This document shows positions 1 to 7,234 of a stretch of DNA of 35,345 bases, piece by piece. Position numbers and translations under genes: made by a program. Within the stretch, counting starts at the first letter, position 1, and every line of letters begins with the position of its first letter. The DNA is taken from positions 88,693-124,037 of the forward strand of contig JAGWWP010000002.1 of assembly GCA_018970325.1 (NCBI GenBank). Direction: 5' to 3'. This DNA comes from Cyanobacteria bacterium REEB446. Its GTDB lineage: Bacteria > Cyanobacteriota > Vampirovibrionia > LMEP-6097. Under the pieces are notes generated by a model. The model worked only from the letters and a program-made list of their open reading frames with translations, was not told where the DNA came from and made no database searches.

Positions 1-2
1 TT

Positions 3-356
3 GACTCTGCTGTTTTTGGCAAAGCAAAAGATCAAAGTTTCTATAGCTCAGTAAGTCAAATATATCAAAGCTTTGGAGGTGAAGAACTATACCCCTCCTT
101 AGAACAAAAAGCAGCTATGCTTTTATACCTCGTAGTAAAAAATCACTCTTTCATTGATGGTAATAAACGTATTGCAGCAGCATTATTTCTACATTTTCTT
201 GATAAAAATCAAATACTCTATCATCCATCTGGCAGCCGAGGAATCAGTGAAGAAGGACTTGCGGCTTTAACATTACTTATCGCAGCATCTAAACCAGAAG
301 AAAAAGATACTATGCTGAAGATTATCATTACTATTCTTAACAGGAGTCAATTATGA
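3..356 (+). CDS. Fic-domain protein, C-terminal part (5' end outside window)
   Basis: The reading frame is open from the first bases of the window, so this is the 3' part of a longer gene. The visible 117 residues contain HSFIDGNKR (bases 144-170), which matches the Fic motif HxFx(D/E)GN(K/R)xxR. Fic proteins usually transfer AMP or another nucleotide phosphate to a target protein, with the motif His as catalyst and the Asp/Glu binding metal. The sequence around it (YPSLEQKAAMLLYLVVKN before, then a helix-rich tail) resembles the Fic/death-on-curing proteins often found inside type I restriction loci. The stop overlaps the hsdS start in ATGA (353-356), so the two genes are probably cotranscribed and translationally coupled. 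An inhibitory helix, if there is one, would lie in the missing N-terminal part or in another gene. The target is unknown. Confidence 0.8.
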   Translation, partial: DSAVFGKAKDQSFYSSVSQIYQSFGGEELYPSLEQKAAMLLYLVVKNHSFIDGNKRIAAALFLHFLDKNQILYHPSGSRGISEEGLAALTLLIAASKPEEKDTMLKIIITILNRSQL

Positions 357-1528
357 AAGCTACAACAGAAAAGGCATTTGGAGCTAAGTTGCAGAGCGTG
401 TTTTCAAATCCCTGTGAAAAGTGGCAGACAAAGAAGCTTGGGGGAATTATTTCCTTAGAATATGGTAAGCCTTTGCTGGATTCACAGAGAGATTCATCTG
501 GTTTATATCCCGTTTATGGTGCCAATGGTATAAAAGATAGAACTAATGAATTTTATTGGGATAAGCCTAGTATTATAGTTGGCAGAAAGGGTTCCGCAGG
601 AGAGATAAATATAACTGAAAGTAAATTTTGGCCACTTGATGTTACTTATTTTATTAAATTTGACGAAGAGCTATATGATTTACGTTTTTTATATTATCTT
701 CTTAAGACTTTAAATCTCCCTCAACTAGCAAAGGGAGTCAAGCCTGGTATAAATAGAAATGAAGTCTATTCTGTTGAAGTGTGTGTCCCCGAATCTATTA
801 CAGAACAACACCGCATAGTCTCCATTCTTGATAAGGCTTTCACTGAAATAGATAAAGCTAAAAAAAATACTGAAGAAAGTATCAAAAAGAATAAAGAGCT
901 TTTTGAAGCAAAGTTGCGGAGCGTGTTTGCAAATACAAAGTCAGATTGGCAGACAAAGAAGCTTGGAGACATATGTGAAATGGCTCCTGGTGGCACACCG
1001 TTAAAATCAATTAAAGAGTATTGGCTAGATGGTAAAGTATCTTGGTATTCATCAGGTGAACTAAATGAATTGTATACTTCAGCCCCTCGTAAATGTATTA
1101 CGCACAAAGGGCTCGGCAATTCGAATACCAAACTGTTTCCAAAAGGCTCTTTATTAATTGGGATTTATGATACAGCCGCTCTTAAAATGTCAATTCTAGA
1201 TCGACAAGCAGCGTTTAATCAAGCAATTGTTGGTATCAAACCTAACTCACAGATAGAAGTAAAATTTATTTTTCACATCATAAATGCAATCAAAACAGAG
1301 ATATTAAACCAACGACGTGGCGTTAGGCAGAAGAACCTTAGTTTTGAAAAAATTAAAAACATAAGACTTCCACTGCCTCCTCTCCCTGAACAACACCGCA
1401 TAGTTGCAGAACTAGACGCAATTTCAGAAGAAACTAAAAAATTAGAAAAATTATACAGATCCAAACTCACCCACCTAGAAGAACTCAAAAAATCTATACT
1501 AAAACAAGCATTTGAGGGAAAATTATAA
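353..1528 (+). CDS. hsdS: Type I restriction-modification specificity subunit HsdS
   Basis: HsdS is the DNA-recognition subunit of a type I restriction-modification complex. At 391 residues it has the usual two-half layout: a target recognition domain (about residues 25-145), a conserved helix (EQHRIVSILDKAFTEIDKAK), a second target recognition domain (about 200-340) and a second conserved helix beginning PPLPEQHRIVAELD. Each target domain is preceded by nearly the same segment, FGAKLQSVF...WQTKKLG and FEAKLRSVF...WQTKKLG. The duplication is also present at DNA level, with an exact 20-base match at 422-441 and 947-966. The protein starts directly in this repeat segment, so the conserved region that normally precedes the first target domain is short. 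The ATG overlaps the end of the Fic gene and hsdR starts 3 bases after its stop. The recognised DNA sequence cannot be read from the protein. Confidence 0.92.
   Translation: MKATTEKAFGAKLQSVFSNPCEKWQTKKLGGIISLEYGKPLLDSQRDSSGLYPVYGANGIKDRTNEFYWDKPSIIVGRKGSAGEINITESKFWPLDVTYFIKFDEELYDLRFLYYLLKTLNLPQLAKGVKPGINRNEVYSVEVCVPESITEQHRIVSILDKAFTEIDKAKKNTEESIKKNKELFEAKLRSVFANTKSDWQTKKLGDICEMAPGGTPLKSIKEYWLDGKVSWYSSGELNELYTSAPRKCITHKGLGNSNTKLFPKGSLLIGIYDTAALKMSILDRQAAFNQAIVGIKPNSQIEVKFIFHIINAIKTEILNQRRGVRQKNLSFEKIKNIRLPLPPLPEQHRIVAELDAISEETKKLEKLYRSKLTHLEELKKSILKQAFEGKL
422..441 (+). repeat. hsdS internal direct repeat, copy 1
   Basis: This 20-base segment, TGGCAGACAAAGAAGCTTGG, recurs exactly at 947-966, 525 bases (175 codons) downstream and in the same frame. 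It is the core of a longer imperfect repeat (about 378-441 against 901-966) that precedes each target recognition domain. Such repeats are the usual substrates for recombination that swaps or deletes HsdS target domains. Confidence 0.9.
947..966 (+). repeat. hsdS internal direct repeat, copy 2
   Basis: Exact second copy of the 20-base repeat at 422-441. A second repeated pair in the same gene, 17 bases at 803-819 and 1388-1404, encodes the EQHRIV start of each conserved helix. The two halves of the gene are therefore bounded by matching sequence on both sides. Confidence 0.9.
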
Positions 1529-1531
1529 TCA

Positions 1532-3865
1532 GTGCGTAACGAAGCTGAAACGAGAGCCGAACTTATAGACCCTCTTCTTAAAGAATGTGGATGGGGAGTA
1601 GTTCCAGATTCTAAAATACTTAGAGAGTACAGAATCACAGAAGGCAGAATAGAAGCCACTGGTATTCGTGCTAAAGCTGATATCGCTGATTATATTCTTG
1701 TTTATAAAAATAAAAAACTAGCAGTTATAGAAGCTAAAAAGGAAAGCTTATCTGAGTCTGAAGGAGTCGCTCAAGCTAAAGACTATGCTTGTAAGTTACA
1801 GATAGAATACACTTATGCGACTAATGGCAGAGTAATTTATGAGATGTTTATGGGGACTGGGCTTGAGCAGCATGTCACCAAATACCCTAGTCCAGAAGAG
1901 CTATGGGGAAGAGTTCACCAAGAATATAGTGAATGGAAAGAAAATTTTAATGCTATTCCATTTGAAACGGTAAATGGGAAAAAGGTTCGTTATTATCAGG
2001 AATTAGCAGTTAATAATACCCTTGATGCTATAGCTGAAAATAAGGAAAGAATTTTGCTCACGCTTGCTACTGGTGCAGGAAAGACTTTTATTGCATTTCA
2101 GATAGTTTGGAAATTATTTCATGCTCGCTGGAACTTAAATCGTGACGGTAAAAGAAGGCCTCGAATACTTTTCCTAGCAGATAGAAATATTTTAGCTGAC
2201 CAAGCCTTTAATGATTTCTCAGCCTTCCCAGAAGATGCTTTAGTTCGTATTAATCCTAAAGAAATTAGCAAAAAAGGTAAAGTCCCGATGAATGGAAGTA
2301 TCTTCTTTACTATATTTCAGACCTTCATGAGTGGAGATGGAAAAACTCCTTATTATGGAGATTATCCTAATGATTTTTTTGATTTTATTATCATAGATGA
2401 ATGTCATCGAGGCGGTGCTAATGACGAGTCTAACTGGCGTGGTATTCTTGAGTACTTCTCTTTAGCAGTTCAGTTAGGTTTAACGGCTACTCCTAAGCGT
2501 AAGGATAATATTGATACCTATAAATATTTTGGTGAGCCAGTGTATATCTATTCACTTAAACAAGGTGTAAATGATGGTTTCCTCACTCCATTTAAAATTA
2601 AACGTATTAAGACTACACTCGATGATTATATTTACACGCCAGATGATGAAATTATAGATGGCGAAGTCGAAGAAGGGAAAATCTACGAAGAGAAAGATTT
2701 TAATAGAATTATAGAAATTAAACAGAGAGAGGCTTTTAGGGTGAAGCTAGCTCTTGATAATCTTAATCAAAATGAAAAATCTCTAGTCTTCTGTGCGACC
2801 CAAGAACATGCAGCCGCTATTCGTGATTTGATTAATCAATATAAAACAAATACTAATCCCCTTTACTGTGTTCGAGTTACATCTAATGATGGTGCTCTTG
2901 GTGAGCAGTATTTAAAAGATTTTCAAGATAATGAAAAAACTATTCCGACAATGCTTACCACTTCGCAAAAACTCTCTACAGGCGTGGATGCACGGAATAT
3001 ACGCAATATTGTTCTTTTAAGACCTATTAAATCCATGATTGAATTTAAACAAATCATTGGGCGAGGAACTAGGCTTTATGATGGTAAAAATTACTTTACT
3101 ATTATTGATTTTGTTGATGCCTATAAACATTTCTCTGACCCAGAATGGGACGGTGAGCCGATAGATAACACTATTGAGGATGAGGGGGAATCTAATAAAC
3201 CAATCCCAGAGCAGCCTACTGAAGAGCCAGATTTGGTCGATGAGGAAGAGGAAGAAAATACTAAAAAGAAAAAACTGAAAATTAAACTTAGAGACGGAAA
3301 AGAAAGAGAAATACAGCATATGGTATCTACCATGTTTTGGAGTGCTGATGGCAAGCCTATTTCAGCTGAACAGTTTTTAGAAAATTTATTTGGAACTTTA
3401 CCAGAATTATTTAAGAATGAAGATGAATTGCGTGAAATTTGGTCAAGTCCTTTAACTCGTAGCAAATTTTTGGAAAAGCTGTCAGATATTGGCTATTCGA
3501 GAGATAAACTTGAAGCTTTACAGAAATTAGTTCAAGCAGAGGATTCTGATTTATTTGACGTACTTGCCTATGTAGCATTTGCAAGGCAACTAATATCAAG
3601 AGAAGAAAGGGTGTCTAAAACTAAGCAGAGCATTACAAATAGCTTAAATAATCAGCAGAAAGAATTTATTGAATTTGTTTTAGAGCAGTATATAGAAAAA
3701 GGAGTGGATGAGCTAAATGAAGAGAAGATTCCAGATCTTATTAAGCTGAAATATCATGCTGTAACCAATGCTGAAGAAGCTTTGGGTAGTGTCTCTAAAA
3801 TAAGAAATACTTTCTTTGAGTTTCAGAAAATACTTTATCATTATCATCAGCCTAAAGTTGCTTAA
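1532..3865 (+). CDS. hsdR: Type I restriction endonuclease subunit HsdR, EcoEI-like
   Basis: This is the ATP-dependent translocase and nuclease subunit of the type I system. The N-terminal nuclease domain has a PD-(D/E)xK pattern: Asp50/Asp53, then VIEAKK with Glu67 and Lys69. The helicase motor follows, with Walker A ATGAGKT (179-185), motif II DECH (289-292), motif III LTATP (about 317-321) and motif VI IIGRGTRLYDGK. An acidic and then lysine-rich linker separates the motor from a C-terminal domain that probably contacts HsdM/HsdS. At 777 residues it fits the short HsdR family typified by EcoEI, not the roughly 1,100-residue EcoKI type. The start is GTG, 3 bases after the hsdS stop. All catalytic motifs look intact, so the subunit should work if hsdM lies upstream of the window. 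Confidence 0.95.
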   Translation: MRNEAETRAELIDPLLKECGWGVVPDSKILREYRITEGRIEATGIRAKADIADYILVYKNKKLAVIEAKKESLSESEGVAQAKDYACKLQIEYTYATNGRVIYEMFMGTGLEQHVTKYPSPEELWGRVHQEYSEWKENFNAIPFETVNGKKVRYYQELAVNNTLDAIAENKERILLTLATGAGKTFIAFQIVWKLFHARWNLNRDGKRRPRILFLADRNILADQAFNDFSAFPEDALVRINPKEISKKGKVPMNGSIFFTIFQTFMSGDGKTPYYGDYPNDFFDFIIIDECHRGGANDESNWRGILEYFSLAVQLGLTATPKRKDNIDTYKYFGEPVYIYSLKQGVNDGFLTPFKIKRIKTTLDDYIYTPDDEIIDGEVEEGKIYEEKDFNRIIEIKQREAFRVKLALDNLNQNEKSLVFCATQEHAAAIRDLINQYKTNTNPLYCVRVTSNDGALGEQYLKDFQDNEKTIPTMLTTSQKLSTGVDARNIRNIVLLRPIKSMIEFKQIIGRGTRLYDGKNYFTIIDFVDAYKHFSDPEWDGEPIDNTIEDEGESNKPIPEQPTEEPDLVDEEEEENTKKKKLKIKLRDGKEREIQHMVSTMFWSADGKPISAEQFLENLFGTLPELFKNEDELREIWSSPLTRSKFLEKLSDIGYSRDKLEALQKLVQAEDSDLFDVLAYVAFARQLISREERVSKTKQSITNSLNNQQKEFIEFVLEQYIEKGVDELNEEKIPDLIKLKYHAVTNAEEALGSVSKIRNTFFEFQKILYHYHQPKVA

Positions 3866-4013
3866 TAAAATAAAAAGGATATTCACCTTTAATCAGAAGG
3901 ACTTTTGGGAAAAAAGGTTTAATCTATATACGTTTCTAGCTGCTGGCTTTTTCTTAATATTGGGTGTAAAATGCATCTATAAAGGCTTAGATGTTCTGGA
4001 GCACTCTATCTAA
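3816..4013 (+). CDS. Possible small membrane protein after hsdR (start uncertain)
   Basis: An open frame overlaps the last 50 bases of hsdR and ends at 4013. The TTG at 3816 is only its first possible start codon; no convincing ATG, GTG or TTG lies after the hsdR stop in this frame. The distal part encodes a charged stretch and then a hydrophobic segment, TFLAAGFFLILGVKCIYKG, that could span a membrane once. It is followed at 4025 by a second tiny ORF with one predicted membrane segment. I recognise no family. It may be a real small protein, a decayed gene, or chance coding in the spacer between hsdR and valS. Confidence 0.3.
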   Translation: MSFRKYFIIIISLKLLNKIKRIFTFNQKDFWEKRFNLYTFLAAGFFLILGVKCIYKGLDVLEHSI

Positions 4014-4024
4014 AAGGAAATATT

Positions 4025-4150
4025 ATGCTAAATAGTGATATAGATGTTTTTTATGCAAGTTTTTTTCTAATTTCATCAATACTCGCAGCAGTATATTTCT
4101 TATATAAGAAAGTCTCATTAATTGACGAGAATGAAAACACGAACCCCTAG
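4025..4150 (+). CDS. Possible 41-residue single-span membrane protein
   Basis: ATG at 4025 is preceded by an AAAAGGAAA purine stretch at a usable ribosome-binding distance. The 41-residue product has a short polar N-terminus, one hydrophobic segment (FFLISSILAAVYFLY), two lysines and an acidic tail, a typical single-span layout with the positive charges after the membrane segment. It lies 11 bases after the preceding small ORF and ends 39 bases before valS. No homology is recognised. The ribosome site and hydrophobic core are the only support. Confidence 0.4.
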   Translation: MLNSDIDVFYASFFLISSILAAVYFLYKKVSLIDENENTNP

Positions 4151-4189
4151 GCGTGTAGCATTCATACTAATTTAGTACAATTAATAGCT

Positions 4190-7141
4190 GTGAATACGAC
4201 CTTACCTTTTAAAGCTAGTTATGATTTCCTTGAAGCTGAGCAGAAGTGGTTAGCCGTTTGGTTAGATAAAAAAATCTTCCAAGTAAATAAAGACCTAAAT
4301 AATGGTCGTGAAGTTTTTAGTATAGCCCTGCCACCGCCTAATGTTACTGGGGAGCTACATATGGGGCATGCCTTGGGCGGAACTATACAGGATGTATTAA
4401 TTCGCTATCATCGTATGCGTGGCTATGATGTTCACTGGCAGATTGGTTCAGATCATGCGGGTATCGGAACACAGTTAGTCGTAGAAAAAAAACTTAAGGG
4501 TGAAGAGAAGCTTAGAAAGGAAGATTTAGGCAGAGAAGCTTTTCTTGAAAGAATTCAGGCTTGGAAGGAACAGTCTGGTAATCAGATTCTTGAGCAGATG
4601 AAAAGGCTCGGCTTTAGTCCAGATTATGATCGTACTCGTTATACTATGGATGCTCAGTATCAAGAAGCGGTGCTGGCTGCTTTTAAAAAGTATCACGCTG
4701 AAGGCTATATATATAAAGGGAAACGCTTAACGAATTGGTGTCCTAAATGTTTAACCTCTCTTTCTGACTTAGAGATAGAAGAACCTGCTAAAACTAAAAA
4801 GCTCTATGAAATTAAATATAAGTTAGAAAAGCCTTATGGTGAAGTTCAGGAATTAATAGTAGCGACGACTAGACCTGAAACTATGTTTGGCGATACAGCT
4901 GTAGCTATTAATCCATATGACGAAAGATATTTAAGTTTAATTAATGAAATAAAGTCTAAACCTAACTCTGTAAAGGTTTTAATACCGTTTATTAATAAAG
5001 CTATTCCAGTTATATTAGATGAGCAGGTTAAATTAGATTTCGGAACGGGAGCTTTAAAAGTCACTCCAGCTCATGATTTTAACGATAATCTTATCGGGAA
5101 AAGACATGGACTTGCTGAGCTAAATATATTTAATGATAAAGCTGAGCTTTTAGCTATACCTGAAGTTCCTACTGAGTTTCAAGGGCTTGATAGATATAAG
5201 GCAAGAACTGCTGTAGAGAAGGCTTTAGCTTTAAACGAGGCTTTAGTGAAGGTTACAGAATATACAGGGACTGAAAGTTTGCATGATAGATGTAATACTG
5301 AAATAGAGCCAGCTTTAAGTGATCAGTGGTATTTAAGTATGAAGCAGCTTGCTGAAATGGCTTTAAATAGAGTTATTAATAAGGGCTTAGATGATTCTGA
5401 GAGAACAGATTTTATTCCAGAAAGATACGAAGAGCCTTTTAAAGCCTGGCTTGAAAACATTCAGGATTGGTGTATTAGTCGCCAGATATGGTGGGGGCAT
5501 CAGATTCCTATCGAAGGTGAAACAGATGTATTAGATACTTGGTTCAGTAGTGCATTATGGCCGTTTATTAGTATGGCTGATGATGAAGCTGTGCTTAAGA
5601 AGTACTACCCGACTACTGTTTTAGCTACGGCAAGAGAAATTATTAATCTCTGGGTAACTAGAATGATATTTTCTAGTGAATTCTTTAGGCAGGAAAAGGC
5701 TTTCAGTAAAGTGCTAATTCACCCAGTAGTACAGACACCAGATGGTAAAAGGATGAGTAAGTCTAAAGGTAATGCTATAGATCCATTACTTTTAGTTAGA
5801 AATTATGGTGCTGATGCTTCTCGAATGTGGTACGCACAGGTAGGGGTTTTTTCTAGTCAGGATGTGCGTTTCCCAGGTAAATCATTTCCAAGTAAAGAAG
5901 ATCCTAAAGTGAAAGATTGGGAATGTGAGGTGATGGAGAAGTATAAACGCTTTGCTAATAAGCTTTATAACTCTGCGAAATTTACTTGTATGAATTTAGT
6001 CGAAGATCCTAGTTATAAAAGTACTGGGAAATTTAAGGTTAAGCCTATCACTGAGCTGAATTTTAATGAAATGACTTTTGCTGATAGATGGATACTCTAT
6101 ACATTAGAAGAAGTTCTATTTAATGTTTCTGATGCTTTTGCTAGATATGATATAGGTGCTGCACAGGAGTTGATCTTTGATTTCACTTGGAATCATTTCT
6201 GTGACTGGTATATAGAGTTTTCTAAAATACAGGATAATTTAGAAACTAAAAATCAGGTGCTGTTCTACGTTTTAGCCTCTGCTCTTAGAGCTTTGCAGCC
6301 ATTTATGCCATTCGTGACAGAGGAAATCTGGCAGAGCTTAATGCAGATCGTAGATTTTGCGGGAGTAGAGGATGATTATTTCACTGAAGAGTATAAAGCC
6401 AAGCCTTATGTGGCTTTCGCTAAATTTCCAGAAGATCAAAAAGGGCAAATAGCTTTTCTTAGAGCTGCACTCGCTGAAACGAAGGGCATAGGAGCTTTTC
6501 AGGAAAAAGCTAATGTCATTTGGTCAATGAAATTAGCAACTGAAATCATCTCTAAAATTAGAAATACTAGGCAGAGTTTAAATATCTCTTGGAGTGATGA
6601 AATTAAGCTATTTGTATCTAATCCTAGTGAAGCAGATATTTCTACCTTAATCGAGATTAGTCCTTATATAAAAAGAATAGCTAAATGCTCAGATATATTT
6701 ATGGACGAGGCTGTCCCAGAAAAGCCTTTAAGTAGTTTTATTATTAAATCAGAAAACGCAGGAATTGGAGATTGCGAGCAGCTTAAAGATGGGACTGCTC
6801 ACAATCGTGCAAGTTCAAGGCTGAGGAGGACGAATGACCGCAGTGTACTACAGGTACATGAGGATCATGAGGACAACGAAAACGCAGGAATTGGAGATTG
6901 CGAGCAGTCCCAAGAGATGTTTTTTCATATTCCGTTACAAGGCTTAGTCGACATAGATAAATTAAAAATCAATCTAGAAGATAAACTCAGTAAATTAAAT
7001 AAATCTAAGCAGCAATTAGAGACCCGTTTAGCTGCTATGTTAAATAAAGCTCCAGAGGAAAGGATTCAAGAGGCTAAAGGTGATCTAGAAAAGCTAAATT
7101 TAGAAGAGAAAATTTATTTAGAAGAATTAAATAGTCTTTAA
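4190..7141 (+). CDS. valS: Valyl-tRNA synthetase
   Basis: ValRS charges tRNA-Val with valine in the cytoplasm. The class I signatures are present: PPPNVTGELHMGH (HIGH-type, His57-His60) and RMSKS (about 521-525). The editing domain is visible around FGTGALKVTPAHDFND, followed by WCISRQIWWG and DVLDTWFSSALWPF, the anticodon-binding helices, and a C-terminal coiled coil. The start is GTG at 4190. Two things are unusual. The segment between WWGHQIP and DVLDTWFSS is about 5 residues, where E. coli ValRS has about 30 and many others carry a zinc knuckle. Residues about 855-907 are an in-frame insertion of a repeated palindromic element, placed between the anticodon-binding region and the coiled coil. 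Both catalytic motifs are intact, so the enzyme is probably functional. Confidence 0.97.
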   Translation: MNTTLPFKASYDFLEAEQKWLAVWLDKKIFQVNKDLNNGREVFSIALPPPNVTGELHMGHALGGTIQDVLIRYHRMRGYDVHWQIGSDHAGIGTQLVVEKKLKGEEKLRKEDLGREAFLERIQAWKEQSGNQILEQMKRLGFSPDYDRTRYTMDAQYQEAVLAAFKKYHAEGYIYKGKRLTNWCPKCLTSLSDLEIEEPAKTKKLYEIKYKLEKPYGEVQELIVATTRPETMFGDTAVAINPYDERYLSLINEIKSKPNSVKVLIPFINKAIPVILDEQVKLDFGTGALKVTPAHDFNDNLIGKRHGLAELNIFNDKAELLAIPEVPTEFQGLDRYKARTAVEKALALNEALVKVTEYTGTESLHDRCNTEIEPALSDQWYLSMKQLAEMALNRVINKGLDDSERTDFIPERYEEPFKAWLENIQDWCISRQIWWGHQIPIEGETDVLDTWFSSALWPFISMADDEAVLKKYYPTTVLATAREIINLWVTRMIFSSEFFRQEKAFSKVLIHPVVQTPDGKRMSKSKGNAIDPLLLVRNYGADASRMWYAQVGVFSSQDVRFPGKSFPSKEDPKVKDWECEVMEKYKRFANKLYNSAKFTCMNLVEDPSYKSTGKFKVKPITELNFNEMTFADRWILYTLEEVLFNVSDAFARYDIGAAQELIFDFTWNHFCDWYIEFSKIQDNLETKNQVLFYVLASALRALQPFMPFVTEEIWQSLMQIVDFAGVEDDYFTEEYKAKPYVAFAKFPEDQKGQIAFLRAALAETKGIGAFQEKANVIWSMKLATEIISKIRNTRQSLNISWSDEIKLFVSNPSEADISTLIEISPYIKRIAKCSDIFMDEAVPEKPLSSFIIKSENAGIGDCEQLKDGTAHNRASSRLRRTNDRSVLQVHEDHEDNENAGIGDCEQSQEMFFHIPLQGLVDIDKLKINLEDKLSKLNKSKQQLETRLAAMLNKAPEERIQEAKGDLEKLNLEEKIYLEELNSL
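6752..6911 (+). repeat. Palindromic element inserted in frame in valS
   Basis: A 121-base element (6791-6911) begins GGGACTGCTCACAATC and ends GATTGCGAGCAGTCCC; these ends are inverted repeats matching at 15 of 16 positions. Its exact centre (6844-6858) is a smaller hairpin, TGTAC-TACAG-GTACA. The 30-base right end (6878-6907) is repeated exactly at 6752-6781, just left of the element. The two copies are 126 bases apart, which is 42 codons, so recombination between them would delete the segment without a frameshift. The coding frame stays open, giving ENAGIGDCEQ twice and ASSRLRRTNDR in between. Related sequence is found elsewhere in the window at 11893, 14086, 20479, 27656, 32355 and 32481. 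Confidence 0.85.
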
Positions 7142-7162
7142 TTTTTATAAACTCGACTGATC

Positions 7163-7192
7163 CTTAACTCATCCTTAACCCACTCATTCAAC
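7163..7192 (+). promoter_or_regulatory. Possible cyanobacterial-type Pho box
   Basis: Three 8-base units lie at exact 11-base intervals: CTTAACTC, CTTAACCC and the weaker CATTCAAC, separated by 3-base spacers. This is the arrangement of the SphR (PhoB) site described in cyanobacteria, direct repeats of PyTTAAPyPy with 3-base spacing. It sits 43 bases upstream of the 378-aa gene that opens a short gene run including plsY. Two units match well and one poorly, so the call is tentative. No phosphate regulator gene is in the window. Confidence 0.45.
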
Positions 7193-7234
7193 AATACAAT
7201 TAGTAATACTTTCTAGGAGTCTAAACTTTAGATT

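Noticed and set aside
766-1659. Minus-strand open frames under hsdS and the start of hsdR
   Set aside because: They lie opposite well-supported genes, have no ribosome sites and show no recognisable protein features.
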